DNA of 64,000 nt, from positions 13,816,751 to 13,880,750 of the forward strand of contig NC_135554.1 in NCBI RefSeq assembly GCF_964340395.1, written 5' to 3'. This DNA comes from Glandiceps talaboti (Eukaryota > Hemichordata > Enteropneusta > Spengelidae). The notes under the pieces were generated by a model. The model saw nothing but the letters and a program-made list of their open reading frames with translations, was not told the DNA's origin and searched no databases. Of this stretch, positions 1 to 13,690 are shown piece by piece. Position 1 is the first letter of the stretch, and each line of letters starts with the position of its first letter. The position numbers and the translations under genes were made by a program.

Positions 1-76
1 TCTATCCATCTATCCATCTATCCATCCATCCATCCATCCATCCAACCATCCATCCATCCATCCATCCATCCATCCA
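1..76. repeat. (TCCA)n microsatellite
   Basis: Tandem TCCA/TCTA tetranucleotide units run from the window edge, so the array may extend beyond it. The first units are TCTA and the rest are TCCA, with one AACC interruption. Confidence 0.95.
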
Positions 77-526
77 CATGTTTGAATCAGTCTGCCAGTC
101 TGTCTCTTCCCACCTGTGTTTATCTCCGTCATGGTGATTGGGTGAGTGTGCGAGTGCGCTATGAATATGCATGATTCACGAACACGTGTCCATGTCAGTT
201 TTCTCAGCTCTTACATTCTGTGTTTATTTTTCAATCACATGAAAAATGAAAAAGGACAAGATTTGGTATAATTTCACTTGGAAAGAGTCGATTATTTCTA
301 GGCTGCTGCACACCTGAAGACATCTGAACCGACATCTGTGATTTGTTCTTCAGCGACTCAGTGATGACGTCACAAATACTGGTGCTAACCATGAAACAAG
401 CTATAAATAACAACAACTTGAACGACATGGTAAAATTAACAAATTTTATTACGATCAAAATAAAAGGTGTACGCTGATAAGAATATATACTTCTACAGGG
501 CAAGCCATGCTAGCAAGTAAATGTTT

Positions 527-631
<105 letters not shown>

Positions 632-917
632 CGACTAATACAGTGCGCACAGTAATTCTATATAAGTCTGGATTCGTAATGTTCGTATAAAAACATAAAT
701 GTACTCTTCAAATCACACGGTATAATAGTGGACTTTGTAACTTGTCACTTCCATCTGTCGACTTGGTATCCAAAGCGATCCTCATCATTGAATACAGGAT
801 GGTACAAAGGGAACAGGAGTTCTTCCAATAGTCTGGATTGGTCACAACAAACTGAGCTGGTATCCTAACATGGACAAGGAAAAGGACAATAGTGAATAAA
901 ATACATAGATAAACAAT

Positions 918-932
918 AAATAGATGAATGAA

Positions 933-996
<64 letters not shown>

Positions 997-1115
997 AAAA
1001 ATGAATAAATAATATAATTAATTGATTAAAAATAAATAATAAACAAATAAACAAATAATAAATAAGTAAATAAATCAATGAATGAATGAATGAATGAATT
1101 AATTAATTAATTAAT
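918..1115. repeat. (AAAT)n with AATG and AATT units
   Basis: A pure AAAT array at about 926-995 passes into a degenerate AT-rich stretch, then short (AATG)n and (AATT)n runs at about 1078-1114. Confidence 0.9.
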
Positions 1116-1313
1116 GAAGACAAATGTAAATGATGCAAAGAATATGAAGAAGTCAAGATTGTTAGCTGGTGAGGACCATGGAAATAAGTTATTATAAACA
1201 AGTCTTGCCTGTGGCATGTACAATAGCGTTAAGTTTCTATACGATATAGTGACTCAACAAACATAAAAAAAAAGGTTAAACAAATGTATGCCATACAGCA
1301 GAGAGATGGATAC

Positions 1314-1315
<2 letters not shown>

Positions 1316-1344
<29 letters not shown>

Positions 1345-1345
1345 C

Positions 1346-1378
<33 letters not shown>

Positions 1379-1386
1379 GACAGACA
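1316..1386. repeat. Compound (CAGA)n-(CA)n-(CAGA)n
   Basis: CAGA units on both sides of a CA dinucleotide run. Confidence 0.9.
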
Positions 1387-1559
1387 CACTCGTATATGGA
1401 CAAAAAATTTAAGTTGGAAGCAATGCAAATACAATTCGTGTTAATTCGTTATGTATTTGGTGTTATATACGTTTCTCATTGAGAGACATAGGATAGTTAA
1501 TGTAAAAGAGCAGAGTGGATACCATGATAAAAAGAACTAAGTATACTAAAATAGTGGGT

Positions 1560-1812
1560 GTTGGTTGCAGTAGTGATAGTGGTGGTGTGTTGGTGATGTT
1601 GATGGTGTCGGTGGTGATGTAAATGGTGGTGGTTACGTTGATGGTGGCGATGTTAATGGGGGTGGTGGTGGTGGTGGTGGTGGTGGTGGTGGTGGTGGTG
1701 GTGGTGGTGGTGGTAATGTTGGTGGTGGTATGTTGGTGGTACCGGTGGCGGCGGCGGCGGCGGCGGTGGTGGTGGTGGTGGTGGTGGTGGTGGTGGTGGT
1801 GGTGGTGGTGGT
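1560..1812. repeat. Compound (GGT)n/(GGC)n
   Basis: Long GGT arrays at about 1658-1712 and 1766-1812 are separated by a short GGC block at about 1746-1765. The long poly-Thr/Pro and poly-Val/Trp frames here are artefacts of the repeat. Confidence 0.95.
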
Positions 1813-2142
1813 GACGTCACAACAAACCGCGTGACACTCTAAGTGATCTCTGGAAATATGCTTTCCGAGAATTCCGAAACTCTTGGTTCCCCTTGGAGGA
1901 CTTGTCAAAGTTCCAAGAATTTTACGCAGAGCTATCCCTACACCAGCGATGTTAAAGAAGCGCCATCTACCACGTCACCACATACGATAGACATACTGTA
2001 AGTTTTGACTACGACTACAACTACAAGTGTACAGGGGAATAAACTTGTGATTTAAATTTACCGTATTTCAAGGCATCTCAATGTTTATAATTTAATTGTT
2101 TTATCTAGCAATATCCATGCGTGTTCAAGAACTATGTGCACT

Positions 2143-2148
2143 TTTATT
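2143..2148 (-). terminator. Candidate polyadenylation signal (AATAAA, minus strand)
   Basis: The plus strand reads TTTATT, which is AATAAA on the minus strand, about 170 bases past the stop codon of the candidate secreted-peptide ORF. The hexamer is common in AT-rich DNA, so this supports the gene only weakly. Confidence 0.35.
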
Positions 2149-2314
2149 TTTCATTTGCGTTTTCGATTTGTGAATTCTATGAATTTTTTACTCAATTTTA
2201 GAAAAATCGCCATAAAATGACGTGGTAGTAGAAGTGAGTGGTGATTGTTAATGATGACGCTATAGATGACAAGTTGTCGAACTTATAATATAAACTAACC
2301 TTCAACAAAGTTCA

Positions 2315-2524
2315 TCATTCTTGTTGTCGCTGTTTGCCCAATACTTTGCTCCAAGCCTTCGAATTAACTGAAATTCGTTCAACCTTCGGCTGCGGCTTCC
2401 GACTACTTGGTTTTATTCCGAATACTCCAGCTGGTATAATATAAGGTGATGTCCTGGTGCAGCACTCCACATTCAAAACCACTAAGCAAAGTGCTAACAA
2501 GATGTAAACTTCGGACTTCACCAT
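2315..2524 (-). CDS. Candidate small secreted peptide or peptide precursor (69 aa)
   Basis: No family is recognised. The frame runs 112 codons from 2653, but I choose the internal ATG at 2522-2524. It sits in a strong initiation context (A at -3, G at +4) and is followed at once by a classic signal peptide: a short charged start (MVKSE), a hydrophobic core (VYILLALCLVVL), then NVECC. The predicted mature part is about 47 residues, with two adjacent cysteines near its start, a proline- and serine-rich middle, an Arg-Lys pair and other basic residues, and a C-terminal stretch containing Leu-Gly-Lys, a possible amidation and cleavage site. A CCAAT-type motif lies about 200 bases upstream (near 2730) and AATAAA lies downstream. 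I infer a secreted peptide such as a neuropeptide or antimicrobial peptide. It could also be a chance ORF or one exon of a larger gene. The missing second cysteine pair argues against an orexin-type peptide. Confidence 0.4.
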   Translation of the reverse strand: MVKSEVYILLALCLVVLNVECCTRTSPYIIPAGVFGIKPSSRKPQPKVERISVNSKAWSKVLGKQRQQE

Positions 2525-2760
2525 TTTTGCTTCCAAGTGAGCAAAGGAAAGCTTGAGGAGCTGAAGAGAAGTGATACTGTGTCTTGTAGATGGAGGCAGA
2601 AGAAGACAGAGACTGAAGGAAAAGAACAAGATTTGACAGGATAAGTTTGACAAAACTGCTTAGCTATGTAATATTCATGGATTAAGAATAGAAAGACATT
2701 TTACGACTTCATCACACCAGCATCGCCAACCAATCAGCGGCGTCGTTCTTAACTGTTTAC

Positions 2761-4775
2761 GTTTATCAATGAATTACAACGTTTCAGACAAGGCACGGAT
2801 CGGCCATCTGTTATGTCTTCAACTTAGGGACTGTCTGTTTCTTCGACCGGGAAAGGAGGTGGTGGAATTTTTTTTTATATCACTACTTTTAAAAAAAGTC
2901 TCCGACCCTCTTCCCCGAAAACCGCAAAGTAATCATGACACATCCCCCTTCCAATCACAAATGTTAACGAAACATGATGACTGCCCTCCGATTATTCACA
3001 TGCCGGGTAAATTACCCCAACACAGTAGACGACAAGACTAAAAATTTCGCCTACAAAATACTTAACGCAAGACAATACCATCATATATTAGCAACTAATG
3101 TCTGTACATGATATAGGGTTGAAATAAAGTTTAAGGCGTATCATGACATTGGGAGGTCAGTGCATCTGATCGTGGGCGATGCCATAGTAGGGGGAAGAAA
3201 GCTCAAGGGGGGATGTGGCTCCTCTTGTGTGGGGAGGGGGTCTCCTAAAAACACCCTGGCGGGTTTCGGCTCTTTTAAAAACAATTTCTGGGCTATCCAC
3301 AGCCTTTTAAAGCTAAATCTAATATTGCTTTTACTTTCATTTACACGTCATGTACAGAAACTAGTATATGTAAGTAGTCATGTATGTTGTTTGAGGCGGG
3401 GCTGGCTGGGTTACATAGTTTTGTTTGTTTTTTGAACTTTGGTGAACTACTGCAAAAATTTATCATATGGCGTTAGTGAAATTGGTGGCTGGATAGGGAT
3501 TCCCTATACATTTTGGTGTAGCATGTACTGTTACAGTATTGAAAGACGTCACCACATGACATTTATATAGTGCCTATATATCAGAGTTCTGCCAATGGCA
3601 AAGGATGGCTAAGTATGCGTCAGTGCGTCGACTACAACTGTTACCTTAAAGTTTCAATATGTACGAAAAATTACCCCCCACCCCCCAAATAAAATATATG
3701 TAAACTCAAGTTATTTGTAAGAAACAGGTAAGTGTTTCCACTGTAAAGAACAGAGTTAGAAACGAGTGCAGGGGAAACACCACAGTTCAGACACGGTCAC
3801 GCTATTGTAGCAACATTAAAAACGACAATGACCTCGTATAGACTTCCTTGTACAGTTTCAAGACAGCATGACCCCGCAACCTACTTCTAATTTCAAATGG
3901 AGAGTGACACCCCCGTACTAATCCACCACCACCAGCACCCGCCGAAGAAATTGAAGCATCCCTATGGAGTATAACATTGTATTTGTTCTGGTAGCCAAGA
4001 AAGAACACACATTGTCGCTTTTTGAACATGATGTAACATTTACAGTAATACGTCATGTACAATGTGAGTTGGATGAATTTATAATTTATAGATATATTCA
4101 GATTTTAAACTTGCGAAAGTAAGAGCTTTTCGTAATGAAATATTGTGCTGCGTGATATCTCTACTCTCGAGTTCAAAGGTCACAGCAAAATCACGCCATT
4201 TCAAACCGTCGTTCATCTCACAAGCTTTCAAATCGTTATAACCACTAATGAGACGGCCGGCAGCAAATAAAGTGAATTCTTGCCTAAAAATATCTTGCAA
4301 GTATTAATGAAATTTTTACTTGATTGAAAGTCGTATACTTACTTCAAATTTCCAAAATGATTTTCAACTTGATTAAAGGTCGTCTGCTTACATCAAAGTC
4401 CCAGCCTATACCGACAACCAGAGAGTACTGCGGTACACATTCATTTAGCATTATGAATATTAAGACCCAAAGACATCTGGTCACACAGTAGCCAATCAAA
4501 TTGCAGAAATTCCCATCACGCCATCGGAGCATAATCTAAATGTTAATGCATCATGGTAGAATTCTACTCACTAGCAAGAGTTTATTAGGAGGAGGAGGGG
4601 GAGAAGGTTGGGAAGGCAATATCTTAACTTTTTCTTTGCACTCGAATCATAAAAGACCATGGTATGATTACTCTGGTGTCAAGTGTCATAAAGTCCGCAT
4701 ATTAAACTCTGCAGCGACTTCTCATAGATAGCGCCACCAGCGACCAGATATTAGTATTTTCTAGTGCCTGAAAAA
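2761..4775. other. No gene recognised
   Basis: AT-rich sequence with only short frames that lack domain-like composition. There is a short C-rich run near 3674-3687. No RNA gene or clear mobile element was seen. Confidence 0.6.
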
Positions 4776-5001
4776 GTATGTATGTATGTATGTATGTATG
4801 TATGTATGTATGTATGTATGTATGCATGTATGTATGTATGTATGCATGTATGCATGTATGTATGTATGTATGTATGTATGTATGTATGTATGTATGTATG
4901 TATGTATGTATGTATGTATGCATGTATGTATGCATGTATGCATGTATGCATGTATGTATGTATGTATGTATGTATGTATGTATGTATGTATGTATGTATG
5001 T
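4776..5001. repeat. (TATG)n microsatellite with CATG variants
   Basis: About 56 tetranucleotide units, with scattered T-to-C changes giving CATG units near 4822-4855 and 4918-4950. All six frames here stay open only because the repeat contains no stops. Confidence 0.97.
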
Positions 5002-5094
5002 TTTAGACTCTCTCACAGTCGAGTCCTCGACGCTTCGCATTGTTAAATTTAAAGCTAAACGAGTTATTTTGCATGTACCCATACCATGTACATA

Positions 5095-5235
5095 ACCGTA
5101 CCCGAATATCCTTGAACTGAGCCCTCATCGGCCACATAGAGATAGCCATTCGTTGACGTGTGACTGCGACGCTCCGTGTTTTCGCGAAGCCCGAGAGATG
5201 CCGATGAGGGCGGAGCGACACGACGTATCGTGCAT
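5095..5235. mobile_element. Small GC-rich hairpin element, diverged copy
   Basis: An 11-bp inverted repeat (CCCTCATCGGC at 5122-5132 with its complement at 5200-5210) lies in a CpG-rich island. Read on the minus strand from 5230, it begins GATACGTCGTG and continues to CCGCCCTCATCGGC. This closely matches the element at about 42641-42757 and more weakly the one at 53598-53691. No target-site duplication is visible for this copy. Confidence 0.5.
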
Positions 5236-6471
<1,236 letters not shown>

Positions 6472-7323
6472 TCAATATCTCATCGTTGGTAACGCTCTTC
6501 TAACCACGGGTCAATAGTTTCGTCCATTTGCGTACCTATACTTCATAAATACAAATATGTACGCAATGACAGACACGTACAGTAGCCGTAAAATGTGGTA
6601 AATAAAACGAATCAAGTGTTCGTTACACCGCAACGCGAAACATCGAGTATTGTACTAGCCAGACTAAGCTTTATCTGAAAACAAACACGGAGCTGTTACA
6701 CAAACTTTTCAACAGTACTTAACTATTACATGTTTACTACAATCCTTCATAAAACCAGTAACCATGGTAACTATACCGTTTGTGTGTCAGTGCGTGCACA
6801 CGACGATAAATTCATAATTTATATAACATGTCATGCCACTTGTCAATTTAATATTTCATATTTTATATGAAATATTTCATATTTCATGTCTTGAAATGAT
6901 CGATGACTGTGCAAAGTGTATCAGGTGCTTTTGCCATGTCAAAATTAATCTTGTCTGTCAGTGTGATCAGGATAGGATATATGGCTTCTGTTATGTAGTT
7001 ATAAATACGTATCATAGAAGACAACCCAGAAACTTGTCGCGGTCAAGTGACTATCACGGTTTTGTTGTAGACCACGAACAGCACATTTAGATGTGTCCTA
7101 GAGTGTAGAAGTAGAAATGAGAGCCTATTTGTTACATTGCATACAAAAGAAGTGAGTGTAAATGGTAGATGCACACCCAATGATGGAAATCCACAACTAC
7201 AAAGCATAAGAATGTACCCATCACCTGTCCTGATTTTGTGCGCCAACTTTCATTGACCTTGATGCAACGTATTTGTTAGTCTCGGTTACCCAGACTCTTG
7301 CCATTGAGGGTGTCAACCTTTCT
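6472..7323. other. No gene recognised
   Basis: AT-rich unique sequence. A palindromic AT-rich patch with repeated ATATTTCAT lies near 6850-6890. No coding signal was found. Confidence 0.55.
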
Positions 7324-7493
7324 GAAATGACACTCTCTACTCTATATAAAGAGAAAGTGAAATTACACCCTCTACTCTATAAAGAGAAAGTGAAATGACA
7401 CCCTCTACTCTATAAAGAGAAAGTGAAATGACACCCTCTACTCTATAAAGAGAAAGTGATATGACACGTGCGCCCTCTCCTCTAAAAAGAAAG
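7324..7493. repeat. 33-bp tandem repeat, about 4.5 copies
   Basis: The unit is close to GAAATGACACCCTCTACTCT followed by ATAAAGAGAAAGT. The inner copies are nearly identical and the outer copies are diverged. Confidence 0.9.
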
Positions 7494-7546
7494 ATTGATT
7501 GGCACCAGGCCGGGCCCTATTCTAAAGCATGAGTAGAATTTTACCC

Positions 7547-8003
7547 GGTACCATCACAGGGTAAAGGACAAATAATCAATTTTGTACTCGCGATTTTCCG
7601 GATTTCTAATATTATTTTCTGTATATTTCAAATAAAGTTTTAAATACTGTTTCCTCCCACTGTTTTTTTTTATATTTCCTACCTGATATCACTGTCTTAT
7701 CTGAGTTGATCAGCTTTGCATTAATTAGTAGCTTGCTAGAACAAACTCACTATTTGCCCAAATTAACGCATTATGCCGTGAGTGTAAACATCTACTGGTC
7801 CGACTAATGGTAGTTCCGTGTACGCAAATAGTGAGTTTGTTCTAATGTAAAGCTGATAAACTCAGATAAGACATTGATATCAGGTAGGAAATAGAAGAAG
7901 AAAAACAATGAGGGGAAACAGTTCTTAAAACTTTATTTGAAATATACAGAAAATAATATTATTTAATTAAAATTAATTATTTGTCATTTTTCTTGTGGTA
8001 CCA
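7547..8003. mobile_element. Foldback (long inverted repeat) element
   Basis: Two arms of about 190-210 bp are near-complementary around a 66-bp loop (7758-7823). The left arm runs 7547-7757 and the right arm 7824-8003. Both arms carry GATATCA, TCTTATCTGAGT, and a shared stretch around TATATTTCAAATAAAGTTTT, and both end at GGTACC. There is a small insertion in the left arm near 7720. There is no coding capacity, so this looks like a non-autonomous DNA element of the MITE or foldback kind. Confidence 0.8.
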
Positions 8004-11000
8004 TGTGTGATGAAGTGGCCTTAAGTTACAGAGGCAAGTATTTAAAAGTTGTTACAAAATATTAGAAGTTAAGCTATTTATAGAGTTAAGGAGTTATAAT
8101 CCCTTGGTACATGCATATGGTACATAGGAAGTGTGAATGAACCTTGGAGTGATGTCATGGGGGATGTCTTGACGTGACAGACATCCCAAATGACAGTGAT
8201 ATTAGATATTAACACTCGGTCAAATTTCCATAATTTAGTATACGGATCCAATCGTAATACTTAGAGTTATCCATGTGATGGCGACTACCCAATGAGTAGC
8301 ATGCAAATTCTTTAGGGAGGTGTTATATATTCTTACTAGTTTTAAATACGTGTGTTTTCATGTGAAATGTTACATTTGGATTTTACGTTCGTGTGGTCTC
8401 CTTCCAGTGAAAAGCTGTTGTACAAGAATCTTTGCTGTATGCTGTGAGATTTTTCTTCCATCCTTGTGTAACTGACTGTTTGGTAATGCTTGAGAGTTTA
8501 AAGATCCCGGAGTAGAACAACAACTAACCCCTCAACTTTATTAATAAACACCGTGATAAGAACGTGGGATAACATCTTTACGCTATGGACAAGTGGAATT
8601 ACGCATAAGGAGATGCAATCGTCCTTGTATGGATGGATATATAGAATATAATGTTACAAATATAAATGACGTTATTACTTTAACTCCATCTTGCTTGTAT
8701 GGATTGATACAAAAAAATACCATTACCAATTGTGCTGCCCGCAGTATATAGAGAAAAAGATGTATCAGGTGAGTATAGTGTATGGAGAATACGCTTATTC
8801 GTATAGCATTATTTTTCAACAGTTCCTATCCGTCACTGGTATAAATCCTCAATCCCGGCAATTCCAAATGTATTGTCCTTGTGGAATTACGCTCCTTGCA
8901 TACTATGATAAGAACAAACTACATGTACTCTGTGGTGAAAGTGGAACGACACACGAAGACATAAGAATATCTAATAGCACCTTTTAGGTACTCTTATGAA
9001 AAAAATATGCATTGATTACCCCCCCCCCCCCCCCACCAATACCGTAACTCTGAAAGAAGAAATTATAAGAAAATGTATGCCAGGCATCCGAGTCCGGTAA
9101 AAGATGGTAGTTAAATTTATTCAACTCATATTGTTTGCAAATACTTGCTGACACGGTGTAGAAATGGTCGACTTTTGAACTCTAGGTAGGTTGGGTGTAT
9201 CAGTCTATATCATGTTATCTATCTGAATATAATACACGTAGTAGAGTGGGTTGCTTGTTGGAAATACAATCTTTGAAGATTTCGGATATATAGTGGCGAT
9301 CACTGACAATAAACGGTCAAAAAAAAAATGAAGGAACAAAACTACTGAGAAAATATGTTAATATGTGTATGGCTCCTAGCTGTTGTACGGGTACTTTGTG
9401 GCAATTTGTTTGTCATTTTTTACATCGCACAATGTAAGAAATGTTTGAATGCACATTCTTTAAAATTCACTCAAAAAAATGGCGACAAGAGGTGTGGTAA
9501 CACAGTTATATTGCGAATTTTGGGAGTTTCAGGGATTTATTTTTGCATGGAATTGTCCTTGAAAAGGACGTTTGTGACAGGTAGTCACTGTGGTATATAT
9601 CATGCAACTACATTGGCATGCAATTGAAAGTACTCGAGCTCACATGATAAGGCCCTTACTAAATCTAAATACACAACAATACTCCATGATCCGGAATTGT
9701 TACAATCATATGTACAAAATTGTTAATACATCAGAATTTGGTTTCTTCCCCAAAAAACAGGTAGCCAATCGGCCCGTATTCATTATCAATATGAATGGTC
9801 TAGTGGCAACACTTATTCCAAAAACATTAATTCCCAGCTCTAACCATATGTTACAAATATCATCAGCTGTGCATTGTAAATTGATTTTCAGCTAGGAATA
9901 CACGTAGTTGCGTTGTTCACGGTATACATTCTAATTTCAATGACAAAAAAAAAACATTTATTTTAAACACTTAAGTATCGTTTTAAGATTAAAAACAGAG
10001 ACTTAAAAATAGTGACTTTGCTGATTCACAATTTTAACTATACAAACTATATCAACAAGTGCCAAATTTTACCAATTTCTTACATTCTCTCTGTGAAACG
10101 AACATATCAATATGAGTATTTGATTATCAGTAAAAAATAAGAAACTACACAAAACATTTCAACAAGTTGTCCAAACTTTAGGATCTGTTAAAAGCAATGT
10201 CTTTCCGGTTTGTTTTTTTTGTTCCGTGAGATTGTAAACATGAACTTTTTATTTATTCGCTCTCCCTTGTACCTCCCAACTGGAAAATGATTTTTTTTTA
10301 AAAGCCTTAACAGAAAAAAAAGGAAAAGAAAAAAATAACACCAAAGTGTACAGCCGATCACAGTAATGCAGTCCAGAAGCACTACTTGAAGGAATAGCCA
10401 CCTCATAAATTAAAACTGAATCGTTCTGGGGGAAAAATATTATATGAAATAAAGGCTCAGCTTTACATACTTTGCAGGTGATTGTTGTGTACAGATTGTA
10501 TGCAATTTGACTTTACGAGTAATTGCTTTTACCTCCAAGGATGGTTGTGATATGCTGAACCAGATAAGACCATCTTTTCAAAAACGGTCGTTGACACGCA
10601 ACGTCATATCATGTTATAGTTCAACCTAAGATATTGTATCGTGTTAGTTGGAATTACCCATTGATTAGATCTTTAATATCAAGCGGGCTTACCTTTGCGT
10701 TTCACCCATAGGATATGACATTTTTTTTACACATACTCAGAAAACTTCAAATGCAAATTTAAAATTGAGCTGTCAAGCAGGGTGTCTGTATTTTACTGGA
10801 CTGTGAAAGAATAGCAACGCTTATCCGAGTGTTCAGTGTGATTGGGCAAAGGATCCTGATGTGGTTATTGTGTCTCTGTTATTCTTAGTCTAGTCTAAGA
10901 GTTGAAATATGTCTAGCTCTGTGCCAAAAACGTAATGTCCCATGGATAAATTATCAAGCATACATCATTTTAGCTATAAGTCTTGGTTTAACATGTGTTT

Positions 11001-11744
11001 ATCTTCAAGTTTATGTAAAAAGAAAAAAAAAAGAAGAGAGAACGTGTCTCGTACGTAACACTTCAGTCCGTTTGTGGTTCATAAAATACAGGGACATAAT
11101 GTTATATCATCTTGGTGATAACTGTATAGAATCGGGTCATTACGACCTCGGGTCGAAAGGTTCGTGTTATCTCAATGGATAATAACATGATATGAGTAAA
11201 TGTCAATATTGTCCTTACAGTTACATAACCCACTAGTCTGGACTAGTCTGGACATAACATGTATAGACGAATGAGTTGTGTAACTGTAAGAGAGTTGCTT
11301 GGGACGTGCACTGAACGAGAAATACCATCTTTGAAGATTTCAAATAGTTGCCATGGCGACTTCGAAATCACATTAAACGGGAAAACATTTTTAAAAAAAT
11401 ACTGTTTAGTCTTTGTGGTCGAACTCCATATACTTTACAACAAATGTTGCAATGTATGTTTTCCTGATAGTTATCAGTCTTGATTGACAAGCTCAATCTC
11501 CACAAGGTCGATTCAAGCCGCATATAGATAGATATGATCTATATATAGATGGGGTTTGTTTTGCTAAGATTGAGCTCATCTGCAAATAGACTGGACAGTT
11601 ACAAAAGAATGGCCCCAGGTCAGTAGAATGACTCGTACGGAGACTTGTAGGACACAGAGCGCGCATGTGATTTTGTCCGAGGCGAAGCAGGACATAGGTG
11701 TCATGTATATAAATCTTAGAAGAGTCTCTCTCCAAGATCTATGG
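8004..11744. other. No gene recognised
   Basis: AT-rich intergenic DNA with a C run at 9020-9034 and several A/T runs. Frames up to 101 codons exist (for example 9590-9895 plus) but show no signal peptide, domain or splice-site support. Confidence 0.55.
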
Positions 11745-11840
11745 TCATGTTAAAATCCCACTTTGGATTAGTACTAAATCGCCCACTTCGGACTATGATT
11801 AAAATCAAGATGTGAAAAACAGTTTTTTGGCAAAACTATT
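11745..11840 (-). repeat. Dispersed repeat, minus-strand copy
   Basis: On the minus strand this contains CATCTTGATTTTAATCATAG followed by CCGAAGTGGGCG. It resembles the copy at 19745-19830 and, more loosely, the shared terminal motif of repeats at 13.2, 15.7, 32.2, 58.9 and 62.6 kb. It is too diverged to define its ends. Confidence 0.4.
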
Positions 11841-13184
11841 GAAAAAGTTTATCTAGACCAAAAGAATGATAGTATGGACTTGTGTTTAAGATAACACCAA
11901 TGCGATGAAGACGTGTCTTTTTAGACAGTATCTGATTCAGTGATTTTGAGTTGCCAGGGACGTCATTGCAGGACAGTTGACTCTCTATTTTAACGTTTGA
12001 TGCTCTTTTAATGAGTAATTTGTTTTAATCTACTAGCTGTCTTCTGAATTTTTATCCTTTGTATTTGAAAGAACTTTTAACCAGCAATTTCATACGTCAT
12101 TTGAGCCCTTTCTTCCGAGACATTAAAGTGATGTTTTTCTCTGTCTTTGCGTAGCTGTTCTATTATTTTTTTTCATTTTTGTTGTACAATGCACTGAGAC
12201 GTAGTGTAGCGTGTTTCTTTTAAGAATTAAAATAATAATAATAACAGTGTCTCGGGATTGAAATATGGCCCTTTAAGCAATTCAACCGCGGGAAGATATT
12301 ACCATTTTGGCGATTTTTTCCCCCCGTCGTCCTTGAAAGTACTTTCTCAGTGACTGGTACTGTTATGCCTGTATCTAAGATAATGTTGATTTTAATAATG
12401 CAGTCAGTTGTTTTGTTTATACAAGATTACCAACAATAGGTTGTGTATTACACAGACAACTAATCAAACTCACCTGATAGATAAGCTGGTCATAGTCGAA
12501 AAGAAAACAAACTCGAGTGTGAGGTGAACTCCTTATGTCATCGACGGCTTGTGTCATCGATGAGACTCACAGTTAGTGCGGCGTGTAAAGAACTCACTGT
12601 CTGTGCCGCAAGCGAACAAAAACCTCTTTGTACATTTGTATTTAAAGTTACGTACATTGAATCCGTATTTTTACTTTCACCAAGTCTTGGTGTAATATTT
12701 CAGGTTATGATCATCTTTTAGTAGGTTCGAGGTAGGGTGTAATGGAAAGAATTAAGTCACCACGATCTCAGTGTCAGTGACGTCACACATCTTTCAACTA
12801 TCTCGGTTGGCTGAGAGTTCAGTCAGTATAACTTCTTACCAGTCGGAGGCGAACCTTTTTTTTTATTTTTTTTATTTTTTTTTGGCCAACACTTTGCGTG
12901 TTTACAACTTTACTTCATAACTCTTTGGCAATGTATCCTTGCCTAATGAAAAATTAATTTTCAGCAAAATGTTGATGACGCCATGTCAGAATGAACTTTC
13001 ACCTATATCCCGAATTAATACTTAGAACAATGTTTGCATTTTGCTCATAGCATTTCTCTAGGATGACAATATTCCTCACACCATGCACGAATCTAATTGA
13101 TCGTCCGACCGGAACAAAACAAACGAGACAAAACGATGGAGATAGAGGTAAATAAAGATATCTAGTCGCTTGCACCACATCAGA
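11841..13184. other. No gene recognised
   Basis: AT-rich unique DNA with T-rich runs near 12857-12885. No domain-like frame and no RNA gene was seen. Confidence 0.55.
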
Positions 13185-13215
13185 TTTTAATCAGATTGAC
13201 CACGCAAAGCCAAGT
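13185..13215 (+). repeat. Terminal motif of a dispersed repeat
   Basis: CATCAGATTTTAATCAGATT followed by GACCACGC. The same motif ends the repeats at about 15745, 32240, 58963 and 62665. Sequence upstream of it here does not match the other copies. Confidence 0.5.
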
Positions 13216-13390
13216 TGAACAATAAAAGTATGGAACTATACCCAGGTCGTTCTACGTCACGACAACGCGTGTCTACGTCACTGGTTCTGTTGTGTTTGCC
13301 TATAACTCTAAAATTCGCTCACGCCGGTTATGAAAAATTTAAATCAAAACAAGCCACATAACAACTACAAAACTGAGGTCTAAAAAATGG

Positions 13391-13690
13391 TGTGGTTCCG
13401 ATAACGCCCAATTTGTTTTATCTTCGAGGATCTGTTCATATTTACAGATGTCAACAGAGACTTCTCATCAATGTTATCACACTTCCTGTACTCTACGCAG
13501 ATAAAATTATAAAATGGTACGTTGTTTTGATCACATGATGACGTTTTCAAATCTCACTATTTCTCGCGCGACTTTGCAGATTCTTTTTCGATTTTTTTTC
13601 GATAATTTGTTTTGAATAACCTAAAAACAAAAACAACGTTTAGGGTGACAGTAAAAAAAACTAGGTTGGGACGGGTTACCGGAACCAACC
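13391..13690. mobile_element. MITE-like element with terminal inverted repeats
   Basis: The left end TGTGGTTCCGATAACGCCC pairs imperfectly with the right end, whose complement begins TTGGTTCCGGTAACCC. The whole 300 bp aligns with 26043-27118 in the opposite orientation, where a LINE interrupts it. A much more diverged relative may lie at 23350-23640. It has no ORF, so it is a non-autonomous DNA element. Confidence 0.7.

Noticed and set aside
842-1078. Minus-strand frame rich in Leu, Ile, Phe and Tyr
   Set aside because: It is the translation of an AAAT microsatellite.
1623-1908. Poly-Val/Trp and poly-Thr/Pro frames
   Set aside because: They are produced by GGT/GGC repeats.
2315-2524. Orexin-type peptide identity
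   Set aside because: Only the adjacent Cys-Cys and a possible C-terminal amidation site fit; the second cysteine pair is absent.
4702-5095. Long overlapping frames with Tyr-Val-Cys-Met or His-Thr-Tyr-Ile periodicity
   Set aside because: They are the TATG tetranucleotide array, read in all frames.
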